Shown piece after piece: positions 14,966 to 26,847 of a DNA stretch of 64,000 bases. The position numbers and the translations under genes were made by a program. Under the pieces are notes generated by a model. It was not told where the DNA came from, did not search any database, and worked only from the letters and a program-made list of their open reading frames with translations. The DNA comes from Ciborinia camelliae (Eukaryota; Ascomycota; Leotiomycetes; Helotiales; Sclerotiniaceae). Position 1 is the first letter of the stretch. Each line of letters starts with the position of its first letter. The stretch spans positions 1,828,427 through 1,892,426 of the forward strand of contig JANPYM010000010.1 of assembly GCA_025890175.1 (NCBI GenBank), given 5' to 3'.

Positions 14966-17026
14966 ATGATATCGGAAGATGAAATAGGAGATGGAGATGT
15001 GTATACGCCTTTACTGTGAGTAGGGATTTCTTTTTGAGTTTTGAGGTCTTGAGGTCTTCTATTTCAAACTTGATACATTTCGGACCCTAGGTATAACTAA
15101 CCTCCACTACAGCACAGATGGGAGGTTCATTTCATCTACTTCATCTACTTCATCCAGTTCATCCAGTTCATCCCCAGACCCCATCAAACAAGATGAAGAT
15201 ACCCTGGAATCTTCCCCAGAGAACACAGAGGACCCAGAGAACACAGAGAACACAGAGGACCCAGTATTTGCAAAACGTCTTCTAAGAAAGATTGATTTTC
15301 GATTGATGCCGTTGCTGTTTATCACCTTCAATTTTAATTTTATTGATAAGGCGATTCTGGGTAGTGCGGCGGTTTTTGGATTGCCTGAGGATTTGGTTGG
15401 TGCCTTTTTCTTTTTTTTTCTTTTTTTTGAGAAGGGAGGGAGGGGGTTAGGAAAGGGGGTTAGGAAAGGGTGGTGGATACTATAAGCTTTATAGTATTAT
15501 CTTCTTACCTATTGATGACCTTCACCCCCATCCCCCCATCCCCCACCTCCCAAACATCGCTAACCCCAACCCCCAGCATCTCATCAACAACCAATTTAGC
15601 TCCATATCAAGTATATTCTACCTCGGCTATCTATTCTGGGAATACCCCAGCGTCTATTTGATCCAAACCCTCCCCGTGGCAAAATACATCGCAGCCGATA
15701 TCATCATATGGGGCATCATAGTTGCCAGCACGGCGGCCTGTACATCGTTTGAAGGATTAATGATTGCGAGATTTTTTACCGGCGCCGTGGAGGCTAGTAT
15801 TAGTCCCGCGTTTTTGTATGTCACTTCGATGTGGTATACGAGGGATGAGATGCCGAGTCGCATGGGTTTGTGGTTAGTTCTTTTCCGTGATTTTTTGGAT
15901 GGGGTTGGGGTTGGGAAATGGGAGGAGGATCTGGATGTGGATGTGGACTGATTGGATTTTTAGGTATGCGGGGAATTCTTTTGGTGGTGCGGTTGCTAGT
16001 TTGCTTTCTTTTTTCATTGGTCAGATTCATTCTTCTATGAAACCTTGGAAATGGTTATACATTGTAAGTATTCCTTTGGAAATTGTGGAATGGTTGTTAA
16101 CATGTTGATAGATATTTGGATCAGCAACGACGATTTGGGGATTTATTATCCTTATTTTTCTACCGGATTCTATATCCCGTGCCAAATTTCTTACTCCGGA
16201 AGAAAAGAAATTCGCCGAGGAACGAGTCCTCACTGCAGGGACCGGAGTGACCATGTCCATCAAGAACGAGTGGAAGGGCGAACAAGTCATCGAATGCCTT
16301 CTCGATCCCAAAACATGGTTTTGTTTCTTCATCTCCCTCTTCACCATGGTTATTCAAAAACCCCCATCCCGGTATCACAATCAATCACTAACAAACCCCC
16401 AGATACCCAATGGAGGAACCAACAGTTTCGCCAACATGGTCATCACCAGCTTCGGGTTCACCACCCTGCAATCGACCCTGATCCTCCTCCCCTCCTCTCT
16501 CATCTCCCTCCTCACCATCCTCACCACCGGCCATCTCGCCTCCCACCACCCCAACACCACGACTCTCCTCCTCCCCAGCACCCTCCTCTTCCCCATCACC
16601 GGCTCGGCCCTCATGAATTTCGCTCCGGCCCCCCTCAAACTCGCGGGCTTCTACATGCTCGGATTCTCGCATGGCACGATCCCTCTAACAATGAGTCTCG
16701 TCGCCGCAAACACCAAAGGCAATACCAAGAAAATGACATTGAGCGCCGCCTTGTTTGTTGCGTATTGTGCGGGCAATATGTTGGGCCCGAGACTTTTTAT
16801 GCTGGGTGAGAAAGAGGGTTATAGGGGGGCTTTTTTGCTCATCTGCGCGTTTTATTGCGCGGCGGCTGCGGTGGCAGTGGGGCTGAGACGGTATTTGTTG
16901 TGCGTTAATCGGTGGAGGGATGTGGTGGAGGGGGTTGAGGGTGAGGGTTGTGGGGTGGAGGGGGAAGGGGTCCAGGGAGAAGATGTCACGGATTTTAATA
17001 CGAGGGGGTTTAGATATAGATTATAG
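14966..17026 (+). CDS. MFS anion transporter, allantoate permease (Dal5) type
   Basis: Twelve-helix transporter of the anion:cation symporter family, which includes fungal allantoate, nicotinate and related carboxylate importers. Six exons: 14966-15015, 15113-15395, 15577-15872, 15964-16063, 16112-16348 and 16403-17026, 529 residues. Hallmarks are the entry motif RKIDFRLMPLLF with IDKAILG, the GLPEDL-to-HLINNQFSSI junction, LGYLFWEYPS, then MWYTRDEMPSRMGLW and YAGNSFGGAVASLLSF, and a central LTPEEKKFAEERV loop. The second half has IPNGGTNSFANMV and VAANTKGNTKKMT. The N-terminus is Ser-rich and acidic with imperfect DPEN/TENTED repeats. The last intron (16349-16402) is 54 nt and in frame, so its retention would only insert 18 residues; the donor GTTATT is weak. 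The C-terminal tail holds a Gly/Glu/Val-rich repeat. Substrate unknown. Confidence 0.88.
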
Positions 17027-19538
17027 AGTATAGATTGTAGAGTATCCGGTGCTACAAACCATTCCATGTTATAAACTTATAGACCTCAAGACTTTTCAGA
17101 ATCCCTTACCTTACCTTGTCTTAGCTTCCCTATTATCAAAAATAAATAGATTTCGTATCTATCCATTTTCATATTTGTGTGTATGTATAAATACCTATTT
17201 ACATAAATATACAACAATATCTTAAATTTTTGTATAAATAAAATCGTCAATACTATATATTACCTACCTATGCCATTACCAATCTTTCGAAAACTACCTA
17301 GGTACATTTAACCGACTAATTGCTCTTCGCAACGTTTTTCGAGTTTTATTTCCACGTCAGCTTTTGTAAGCTTTTGTAAGGGACGTAACGTAGGTTAATC
17401 GTAAACCATCTGAAATACTGAGTAGAGATGTTTTATTTAAAGATCTATAGCTGGCTTGATCGTGGTGTCTATACTGTATTCTTGTAGGAATATTTAACTT
17501 AAACTTGGTGAGAGATATTATTAAGGTATATTTGTTCGATCAATCTTTAAATCGATTTTTATTTTTTTTTGAAAAGTTTATTAGAGATGTTTTGATAAAT
17601 AAATAAAAAATAACAAAGATAAACTTGTGCGCTTTTGCAATTTTGCTGGACTAGGTAGGTAGGGAGGTAGGGAGGTAGGGAGGTAGGGAGGTAGGGAGGT
17701 AGGGAGGTAGGTAGGTATTTAAACGACCGATCTATAAGTCTTGGCATAGGCTATCTTAGGCTCACCTATACACAAGAACCAACCTAATACTTACACAAAC
17801 CGTAGTCCTCTAACCCAGTTTTCTGTATTTTCTTCTTATTATCAGAGAGTAAAGCTAGTATCTCTTTCTGTCACGATGCTGATGCATCGAGGGTGAAATA
17901 TTATGTATTGCTTGAAGAGCCTCACTCCTTTATATGCGTGAGGCAGAACAGCCGTATTCATTACTGCCGTAACACTCTCCCATGGTATGGCAAATACATT
18001 GCCCGACACGACACAGTGAAAGCCGTCCCGGGAGAAAAACTACTAGATACCTACGTAGGTAAGTATGCTTTCCCAGGGTACCTCGCTAATAGATGAAGTA
18101 AGCTCTGGGGCGAAGAAAGAATTTAGATTTAGAAGGGCTAGGTGGGGGTTGGAGTGGAATATGATATGAGGCATATTGGAAGGAGGTATATAGATATGTA
18201 TATACATTCTAATAGAGATCTACAGCATATATGTATACGATATCAAAAGTTTGGAAATCAAGCATTATTGAGAATTTTGGCTGACGGTAAGAACTTCAGA
18301 GTAATGTAATAAAGCATGGAATATTCGCTACAATAGTATACATGTACTGGAAGGAATGGGCAAATTTACGGATTCCATGATTGCAAGGTCTTAAAGCTGG
18401 CAACCCCCCAAGTCGCAAAAACATAAGCATGCAGTATCTTACATTTGTCAAAGCATCAAATTCAACAATTTCAGTTTCTGTTTTGCAGAAGAAAAGAGGA
18501 AATTTGAAGGGTGAGCGCTCCAGGTTAATTCAAACCAGGCGAACTGATTCTTCAATAAATAAGGTCTTCGGCTGTGAAGCACCTACTTACGGAAGCATAA
18601 TCTCACGGCTTTAAAAAGAAGAGTCGTTTCTCGATTTGGTCGCTTTATGAGATATGATCTAGGACGATTTGTTTTTGATAGAGCCCTCAGCAACTTTCTC
18701 TAAGCTGTCGATATCGGATATTGTCAACACTTGGGATTTGGGATATCCATTCTTTCATGGCCGAGAGTGATTTAGGTACATTCGATGTTCTAGGATATTT
18801 TCCATCTCGGTAAATAATTCGTAGCCCTAAGAGGCACTTTTGATATTCTTTCCGTCATTCACTTCCTTCTTTTATTAATCTGAGTTTTCGGGTTAACTCG
18901 CTGCTGTTATTGAGATGAGCCAATTAAGTCGCCCGTGGAGTCTTATAGTAGGGTTCTAGACTGGAGGTCTAACGACAAAGATTGGTTTTGGACCTGAAAG
19001 TTCCGAATGAGAGACCGAGATTCAGACTTCTGGAACGTGGGAAGAGATGTGGGATAGAATGGGAGAAGTCACTGACACGACATGGAGAACTAAGGGGAAG
19101 GCAAGGAGGTGAGGAGGTGGGGTATGATGGAAGAGATATAGTTTATATGGGGGAAGAAGTTCAGAGGTTTGTGTTGTGGTGGTAAGGGAGCAAAGAAAAA
19201 TATCAAATTCATGTCGCTGTGTGAGGTTTCAAATATAGAGAGGGTAATAACATAGAAGGCCCCTTTCACTTCCATCACTCGACGGGAAAATAAATGCGGC
19301 GTGACAATAACCTTATTTAATGGCAAGTGAAAACCTAGGTCATCCATTGTTCAGTCGAAATTCCCAGAAAGTAATTTAATTCCTGATATCTTTTCTAGAT
19401 GTCGATGCAGCAGAAATGGGATTATCACAGAATGTAATATTCACACCTTGTTGATCAATTTTCTCAACATTACCGATCAATAATGTCCTCAAACTACAAA
19501 GACCCAACCAACACAATGCATGCATCCAACACTTCCAT
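17027..19538. other. Gene-poor intergenic region
   Basis: About 2.5 kb between the 3' ends of the MFS gene (+) and the GST gene (-). Small open frames near 17893, 18381 and 18982 have no family character or coding bias I can see. It contains the GTAGGGAG repeat listed separately. Confidence 0.45.
17652..17719 (+). repeat. GTAGGGAG tandem repeat
   Basis: An 8-bp unit GTAGGGAG repeated about six times, grading into the TAGG tetranucleotide common throughout this genome's spacers. Confidence 0.8.
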
Positions 19539-20348
19539 CTATTTCTTAGGAGGAGTAGTAGCCATCTTCCTCATCTCTACCGCCTTCTTAACACTCTCCC
19601 TCTCCTCCAGGCGAGCCAACCACGGCCCAAAATTCGGCAATTCCTCCCTCAACCCCTTCAACAACCCCGGACAAGCCGGTTCCAACCCCGCGACGCCCCA
19701 ATACCAAGGCACGAATGCCAGGTCCGCGTATGTGACTCTGTCTCCCACGAGGTATTCTTTGTTTGTGAGAGCGGTATCAAGAACCTTGGATACGCGTTTG
19801 ATTTCGTTGGTGTAGCGGTCGATGGCGCTGGTGAGGTTTTTTTCCGGGTGGAAGTAGGCGAACCACTAGATGGATGGGTGGATGAGTTAGTGGTGATATG
19901 GAAAGATGAGGAGATGAGGAGGAGAGAATTGGGGTACTTACGAGAGCTTGACCGAAGTATGGTCCTTGACCTGATGTTTGGAAGAAGAGCCATTGGTCTA
20001 GCTGGTGTTTTTCCGGAAAAGTGTTGATGGATATTTTGTTTTCCTTGTCGTAGGTGTCCACGATGTATTTGATAATGGCGCCAGATTCCCATAGAGTGAT
20101 ATTGGTGTTTGGGTCAATAATCGCTGGGGCACTTTTGGAGTTGTGTTAGTAACGGATGAATTGGGCGGCGTGGAGAGGGAGATGTCATACCGGCCATTGG
20201 GATTGATGGCTGTGTACTCAGGCTCTTTCACTGTGGTATTGTCCTTGAACTCGAGCTCATATGGAATATTGAGTTCATCCAGGAGGATATTAATCTTCCA
20301 GGAGTTTGGTCCAAAGGCGTGGGAGTAGATTTTAATTGGTTTTGTCAT
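19539..20348 (-). CDS. Glutathione S-transferase, Ure2/GTT-like
   Basis: Cytosolic glutathione-conjugating enzyme. Exons 20348-20191, 20131-19942 and 19865-19539 give 224 residues, the usual length for the family. The N-terminal thioredoxin-fold domain reads KIYSHAFGPNSWKINILLDE and continues to NPNGRAPAIIDPNTNITLWE and SGAIIKYIVD, the glutathione-binding cis-Pro and Ser-Gly elements of the Ure2p-like clade. The all-helical C-terminal domain has YLVGDRVTYADLAFVPW, the N-capping/hydrophobic staple region. Introns are 59 and 76 nt with correct phases. It lies about 520 bp downstream of the P450 gene on the same strand, which suggests a small detoxification or tailoring pair; the link is positional only. 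Confidence 0.92.
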
Positions 20349-20868
20349 TTTGAGTGAGATCGTTCGTGAAAGAAACTAAGTTGTATAAATGTACTTAAAA
20401 ACTCAGGTGAAGTTGAAATCAACAGTTCACTCGAGTTCTGCGAGATAGTTTATATAGAACATTTTGAGGCAAATATATCCGCTGATGACCCTGTTCACGT
20501 AGCCAAACAGTTGGGCTTATTTGCAATATAGTAAGCACACTCTGGGAACTAGGTAGTTGTGGGAATATTCCCAACATCACTTCAATTCTTATTCGCGATC
20601 GCAAGTTTTTATCGCATCTAACAGTTAGATTTATGTACTGATGTACCGTGGCACCATTTGATTTGATTTTTACTTCATAAGCAGTAACAGTAACTATCTT
20701 TCCGTTCGTTGGAATCCACTGGGCTATGTACTAACAAAGAACAAATTGCCGATTTTGGCAACTGCGCCGCATATTGATATCAAATCTTGAGATTTTGATA
20801 CGGGCCAAATCAAATGAAGCATTGAAAAAATTTGTATTGGGAAGATCTTTTGGTTGAAATGAAACTAC
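20349..20868. other. Short intergenic spacer
   Basis: A 520-bp gap between the P450 stop and the GST start on the minus strand. It should hold the GST promoter. No gene seen. Confidence 0.5.
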
Positions 20869-22481
20869 TCATCGTGTCGGATACAGCGCTACTTGACAGC
20901 CATTGCGATTCTTTACCACTAATTTCACATCTTCTGTCCATGGTCTATAATCACGACTTTCTATCCGCTCGAATTGAACTGCCATTCTAGCGATAATGTA
21001 TGAAGCCTCTCCTAAAGCTTTGTATCGACCGGCGCAGCTACGCGGACCGTGACTAAATGGCATAAATTCCCAATTATTTGGAGAGATATTATCCCATCGA
21101 TCAGGATTAAATAACTCAATATCCTGCCCAAATACAGATTTCTCTCGATGGAGAGTGTAAAAATTTGTGCTGACTCTTGTACCAATTGGAATGAATATTG
21201 GCGCTGTACCATCGGAGCCTCCACCGGTTGGAAGCGTCGTATTGGCGATAGCTATACGACCGTTTGCGTGGAATAGAGGAAAGATGCGTAGGGCTATCGC
21301 AGTTAGTAATTATTGGCTCGAGTAGTATATGGATGAGCCAACTTACATTCTTTAATACAATTATGAAGAAGTTTCAGGTTCTTTAGATCTGCTGCCTTCC
21401 AACCCTCAACTGGGCCGAGACTGGCAACTTCTTCGCGGAGTTGTGACCATATATTCGGAGCCCGAGATAGAAGAAATACGGTGTTACTGAGTACTATCCC
21501 CGTCGTGTCTTGTGTCACTAACATACCTTGAATAATTTGCGAGCGGATCTCGACCGGGCTTCTTCCTCGCATCACTAGGCTGCCGAGAAGACTAGCAGCA
21601 GAACTCTCTGACTTCGACATTTCTGACATCTTGAGTGCTTCAATTATATGATGATCCACAAATGAATGTACTATCGAACATGATTGTTTCCATTTCTTAC
21701 TGAGGAGGGAAATACTACGTCCGAATATCCCAAATGCTAGTCGTATGCCCATCCAGCCTTGTGCAGTATGAAATGCATTTTCAAAAGTATGCATATCCAC
21801 AGGAGACTTTTCTGAGTACAATGTTGCAAGATTCTTGCCGAACAAGAATTGAATTGACAGATCCAAGAACTATAGCTAGTCAATTGATGAATAGGTTGGT
21901 ATCAGTGACAAACTTACCAGTTTGTTGAAAACTGGGGCAAGATCTATGGTCTCCCCGTTTGATGGCAAACTTCTTATATACTCTTCGTAAGATTTATCAA
22001 GCAAATTTAGGTCGACAGCATTAGCTTCAGTCAAATTTGAAGCAAACAAACTTCGATGGCCCCGCCATTCCTCGCCGTCTGTAGTGACAAATCCTCTCCC
22101 GCAAAAAGGTTCCATGGTATCAACTCTGCCCGTACCCCATGCTTTCCAATGTGATCCATAGACCGCTTTCAGATTGTCTGGATGCGCAGTGTGAATTGTG
22201 CTTCGACCAAGAAGTAAAGCCTGAAATGTCTTGCCATAGATTTCATGTTGTTTTGCCTGGGTTTCTAAGACCTTGTGCTGCTTCTGCGTCTCGAGAGACT
22301 CCTGAAAGAGGTCCAAGCCAAAGAAGGGATCGAGTCGGGGTAGCTCTCGAGGCGGCTGACATTTTGCAGGTACTCGCGCTCTCAGTTTGTACCCTATGAA
22401 AAGCTGATAGCCGATGACAGCTGACAAGAAGAGCAGAATATCAATCAAGAAAGATGGCATGGCCAGTACTGCTTGCTGCAC
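20869..22481 (-). CDS. Cytochrome P450 monooxygenase, CYP52-like
   Basis: Membrane-anchored heme monooxygenase of the ER. Exons 22481-21918, 21869-21347 and 21293-20869 give 503 residues. An N-terminal hydrophobic anchor (about 9-30) is followed by the Pro/Arg hinge (PPRELPRLDPFFGLD). GRGFVTTDGEEWRGHR is the helix-C region. The I-helix holds QDTTG (D309), the K-helix ExxR is ESLR (E362-R365, reconstructed exactly across the second intron), the PERF-like region reads FNPDRW, and the heme loop is FSHGPRSCAGR with Cys449. The overall pattern resembles CYP52/CYP63-type alkane or fatty-acid hydroxylases and their relatives. All key residues are present, so it should be active. It abuts the AT-rich block on its 5' side (about 360 bp to the foldback element). 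Confidence 0.93.
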
Positions 22482-22845
22482 TTGTCACTTCAGAGCTTCT
22501 TCTCCTTTTATCTCGACGGGGATGAGTTTTGTCTCTCCCAAGTACGAGATATTTTGTTTATGTGACTAGGTTACCTTGAAGTTAAAGTTAGAGCCTGCGA
22601 TAATAAAAGTTGTCCTGCGTCACAAAATTGTTATCTCAAGAAACATTCAAACCTTCATGATCGATTTGAGGTCTTTTTACGGTGAAATGAACGGTTATTT
22701 ATTAATTATATAGTAATTCATAAACTAAACCAATTAGGGTTTGGGGAACGTTAATCTTCTAAAAGTTTTGAGTAAATTTGGTTGCATTTTTGATAAGGGA
22801 ATGAAACCCTTTTCATGTTGATAAGAATACTTTATCTGAAGGGAT
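22482..22845. other. Intergenic, P450 promoter side
   Basis: Upstream sequence of the P450 gene. No gene seen. AT content rises towards the foldback element. Confidence 0.45.
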
Positions 22846-23258
22846 CTGGTCCACCCCGTTCGTTAATCCGGCCTATTAACTAATCGGACCACCCCATTGG
22901 TTAATGGGAACCCTTTATCCGAACAGGACGTCCGATTAACCAATAAGCTTTACCACTTAAAAATCAATTTTTTGAAAATATAAAATCAATATTTATTAAT
23001 GAATTAAATATTTATTAATAATAAAATATTTAATTAACAAATCAAAATCGATTAATATTAATTGATTTTTTATATAAAAAAGTTTTAAAATATTTTTTTA
23101 TTAAACTTTTCTATTTTCAAAAAATCGATTTTTAAATAATAAAATTTATGAATTATTTTATTGATTAATCGAGCATTTTATTTGAGTAAAAAGTTTTTAT
23201 TAATCAATAGAATAATCCGATTAATTAATAAACCGGATTAACAAACGGGATGGACCAG
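22846..23258. mobile_element. Foldback/MITE-like element with long inverted arms
   Basis: The sequence from CTGGTCC at 22846 is matched by the reverse complement of GGACCAG ending at 23258. The arms can be followed inward for roughly 150-200 bp to a centre near 23050, so nearly the whole 413 bp is an imperfect palindrome. Over the first ~70 bp the mismatches I compared are all transitions: the left arm keeps C or G where the right arm (reverse-complemented) has T or A. That polarity is the pattern left by RIP. The dinucleotide AT flanks both ends and could be a target duplication or part of the arms. It has no coding capacity, so it would be non-autonomous. The family is unknown. Confidence 0.7.
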
Positions 23259-23673
23259 ATTAAGGGGTTTGGGAAACCGTTATTGGTCGGATATAAGATT
23301 GAATCAATCCGATACATCTAATTTCATAACGTATATCCAAAATATAACTTTTAGTATTTAAATGGATTTCTTTTTAAACGAGTTTATTTTTAATTTTAAT
23401 TATAATTTTATTATTTATATTTTTATTATTATTGTTTTAATTTAATTAATTTTTAATATAAAATAATTATAAAGATTAAGGAAATAAAATGTTTTGTTAA
23501 AAAAGTAAATTTATTAAAAAAGTTTTATTTTAAAAACAAACGTTTTTGTTTTTATTAATTATTATTATTTTTATTTTTTAAAAGTATAAAAAACTTTTTT
23601 AAAGAATGTATAATTTATAAAGGATATAATAAAAGATAATAAAGCTTTTGTTATTATTATTATTATTATTATT

Positions 23674-23708
<35 letters not shown>

Positions 23709-26470
23709 NNNNNNNNNNNNNNNNNNNNNNNNNNNNNNNNNNNNNNNNNNNNNNNNNNNNNNNNNNNNNNNNNNNNNNNNNNNNNNNNNNNNNNNNNNNN
23801 NNNNNNNNNNNNNNNNNNNNNNNNNNNNNNNNNNNNNNNNNNNNNNNNNNNNNNNNNNNNNNNNNNNNNNNNNNNNNNNNNNNNNNNNNNNNNNNNNNNN
23901 NNNNNNNNNNNNNNNNNNNNNNNNNNNNNNNNNNNNNNNNNNNNNNNNNNNNNNNNNNNNNNNNNNNNNNNNNNNNNNNNNNNNNNNNNNNNNNNNNNNN
24001 NNNNNNNNNNNNNNNNNNNNNNNNNNNNNNNNNNNNNNNNNNNNNNNNNNNNNNNNNNNNNNNNNNNNNNNNNNNNNNNNNNNNNNNNNNNNNNNNNNNN
24101 NNNNNNNNNNNNNNNNNNNNNNNNNNNNNNNNNNNNNNNNNNNNNNNNNNNNNNNNNNNNNNNNNNNNNNNNNNNNNNNNNNNNNNNNNNNNNNNNNNNN
24201 NNNNNNNNNNNNNNNNNNNNNNNNNNNNNNNNNNNNNNNNNNNNNNNNNNNNNNNNNNNNNNNNNNNNNNNNNNNNNNNNNNNNNNNNNNNNNNNNNNNN
24301 NNNNNNNNNNNNNNNNNNNNNNNNNNNNNNNNNNNNNNNNNNNNNNNNNNNNNNNNNNNNNNNNNNNNNNNNNAAAAAAAAAAAAAAAAAAAAAAAAAAG
24401 ATTAAATGTAATATTATAATAAAAAAATAATTGAAAAAAATGAATATTTAAAAAAAAAGAAATTTTAAAGCGAAAAAATATTAATATAAAATTTCTAAAT
24501 ATTAAAAATATATAAAACACAAATATTTTAATTATAATTATATATATTGGATTTTTATTACGAAATAATATTATACAATATTGATTAATAAATAATTTAA
24601 ATAAAGAAAATATATTTTTTATAAAAAAAAAATGTAATATTAAAATTATTATATATATATAAATAATGGAGTAGGTTAATAAATAGAATTTATAATAACT
24701 TAAAATTTATAATAATAAAAAAAAGAAATTTTTTTTTTTTGTTTTCATTTTTCACTTTGATTTTATAATTTATTATTAATATTTATTAATTTTTTTTATA
24801 ATAATAATATTTCTAATTTTTGTTTTAAATTTATTATTAATAATTATTTTTTTTTATATTATTATTTTATTTATTATAAATATAAAATAATCGATTTGTT
24901 ATTTTATTATTTTAAAAAAACTTTAAAACCTTTGTTTTTTTATTAATATATACAAAAAAAAAGTTTTTATTATTATAAGAATATAAAAAATAATTAAATA
25001 TAAAAATAATAAATATTATTTAATAAAAAATAATTAATAATATTATAAAATTAGTTTATAAAAAAATTTTTATTTTAAAGTAATTAAAAATTATTAATAA
25101 TATTTTTTTTTTAAATATATTAATTAAAATATTAATAAATATTAAAAAAGAAATAAATATTTTTAAAATATATTATAAAAAATAACAATAAAAGAAAATA
25201 TTTAATATTTTTTTAAAATTAAAAAATTAATAATTTATAAATAATAAAAAATAGATATTTGTATTTAATAAATAATAATTATATAAATTAAAAACTTAAT
25301 TTAATTTAATAAAAAAAATATTATAAATAAATTTTGTAATTTAAAAAATATATTTTTATTTTTATAATTGTTTTTATATTAATATAATTTCTTTTAATAA
25401 TTTATTTAAAAAAATATTAATAAATATAATATTTAAAATATTTAGTATAATAATTTTAATATATAAAGCTTTTTAGATTTTTAAAATTTGATTTAATTAA
25501 ATATAAATTGAAAAAATATAATAAAAGATATCGAATTAGAATTTTATAATTTATTACTACTTTTTTAATTTTGTTTGTAAAAACATAATAAACTAAAGCA
25601 TTATTTATTATAATAATAAATTGTGGGTTAAGATATAGATTATATACAAATAAAATATTTTCAATAATAAAATTATAGAAAATATTTATATTGAAAATAT
25701 TTATATTGAAAATATTTAAAAAAATAATTAATATAATATAATTTTCAATTGTATATATTAATAATATCAAAATTTTTGTATAATTTGTTAATTATTTTTA
25801 TATTTTTGTTTTAATACTTTTTCGATTATATTTATATTTGCAATTATTAATACAATTATTATTATTTGATTCATTAATATAAATAATTTAATCCTATCGA
25901 AAAAATTAGATTTTATTTATTTAATCGTTTTTTAGTTTTATATTTTTTTAAATTGTTTTTATTATTAATTGTTTGCAAATAAAATTGATTTTTTTAATTA
26001 TTTTACAAATTATTAATTAATTAATTTTTATATTAAATACTTTTCAAAAAAACTTTACAATTTTATTTTAATATAATTATAATAACTTATCATAAATTTT
26101 ATTAATTGTTTTATTTATCTTAAAAATTATAATATTAATTAAATTTTCAAAAAGCTTTTTTTTAAATTTATCTTTTCAAATACAATTCAAATACTTTTTA
26201 ATTGTTTTTGTAATAATATTATAAAACATAATAATTATTTTATAAAAATTTAAAATAATAAATTTTTTATGATTTATTAATACATAATTAATTTTATTAA
26301 AATTTATAATATAAATATAGAAAAACATTTTGGAAGTTTTATATATTATTAAAATAATAAACTAGATTTTAGTTTCAATTTAATATATTTATTAAATTAT
26401 TTAAAAGTTTAATTATAAAGTTATTATTAATTAATATAAATATTAAAGTTTTGAAAAATTATTTTGAGGT
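23259..26470. repeat. Extreme AT-rich block
   Basis: Apart from the N gap, almost every base is A or T for some 2.5 kb, in TTA/TAT/AAT-rich runs with long homopolymers. No reliable gene is present; the only sizeable open frame (25770-25456, minus) is Ile/Asn/Tyr/Phe-rich, as expected for random reading of such DNA. This fits a RIP-degraded repeat or AT isochore of the kind found in several leotiomycetes. The original element cannot be recognised by eye. Confidence 0.75.
23709..24373. other. Assembly gap of 665 N
   Basis: A run of N bordered by poly-T on the left (about 23677-23708) and poly-A on the right (24374-24399). The odd length suggests a size estimate by scaffolding rather than a fixed placeholder. 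Confidence 0.99.
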
Positions 26471-26847
26471 ACCCAAACGAAAACATTAAAAAGTTATATT
26501 TTAGATACATGTTATGAAATTAGGTGTATAGTTTTATATCTATTTTCGATCAATTAGGTATACAGTCGATTCAAAAAAAAATTAATCTATTCATCAACGG
26601 ATTGAAAACGGTATCAGAAAATAGGCTAGATTCGGAGATGAGAGATGCAGAAGTGAAATCATATACGGAGTATACGCACACATATATCGATTTGTGACGC
26701 AGGACAATTTCTATTACCAAGGCTCTAAAACATTTCAATACGTGTTTGATCAACTCCATGTCACCACCGAGTTGATACCAACAGATACTTTAGCCTTCCG
26801 ACTCCCCTTCGACTCGTAAAATCCGATATTCACCACTATTCTCTGCC

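Noticed and set aside
25456..25770. 104-codon minus-strand frame in the AT block
   Set aside because: Ile/Asn/Tyr/Phe-rich translation of nearly pure AT sequence; no domain. Also considered as a mitochondrial-type insertion, but no recognisable mitochondrial gene is present.
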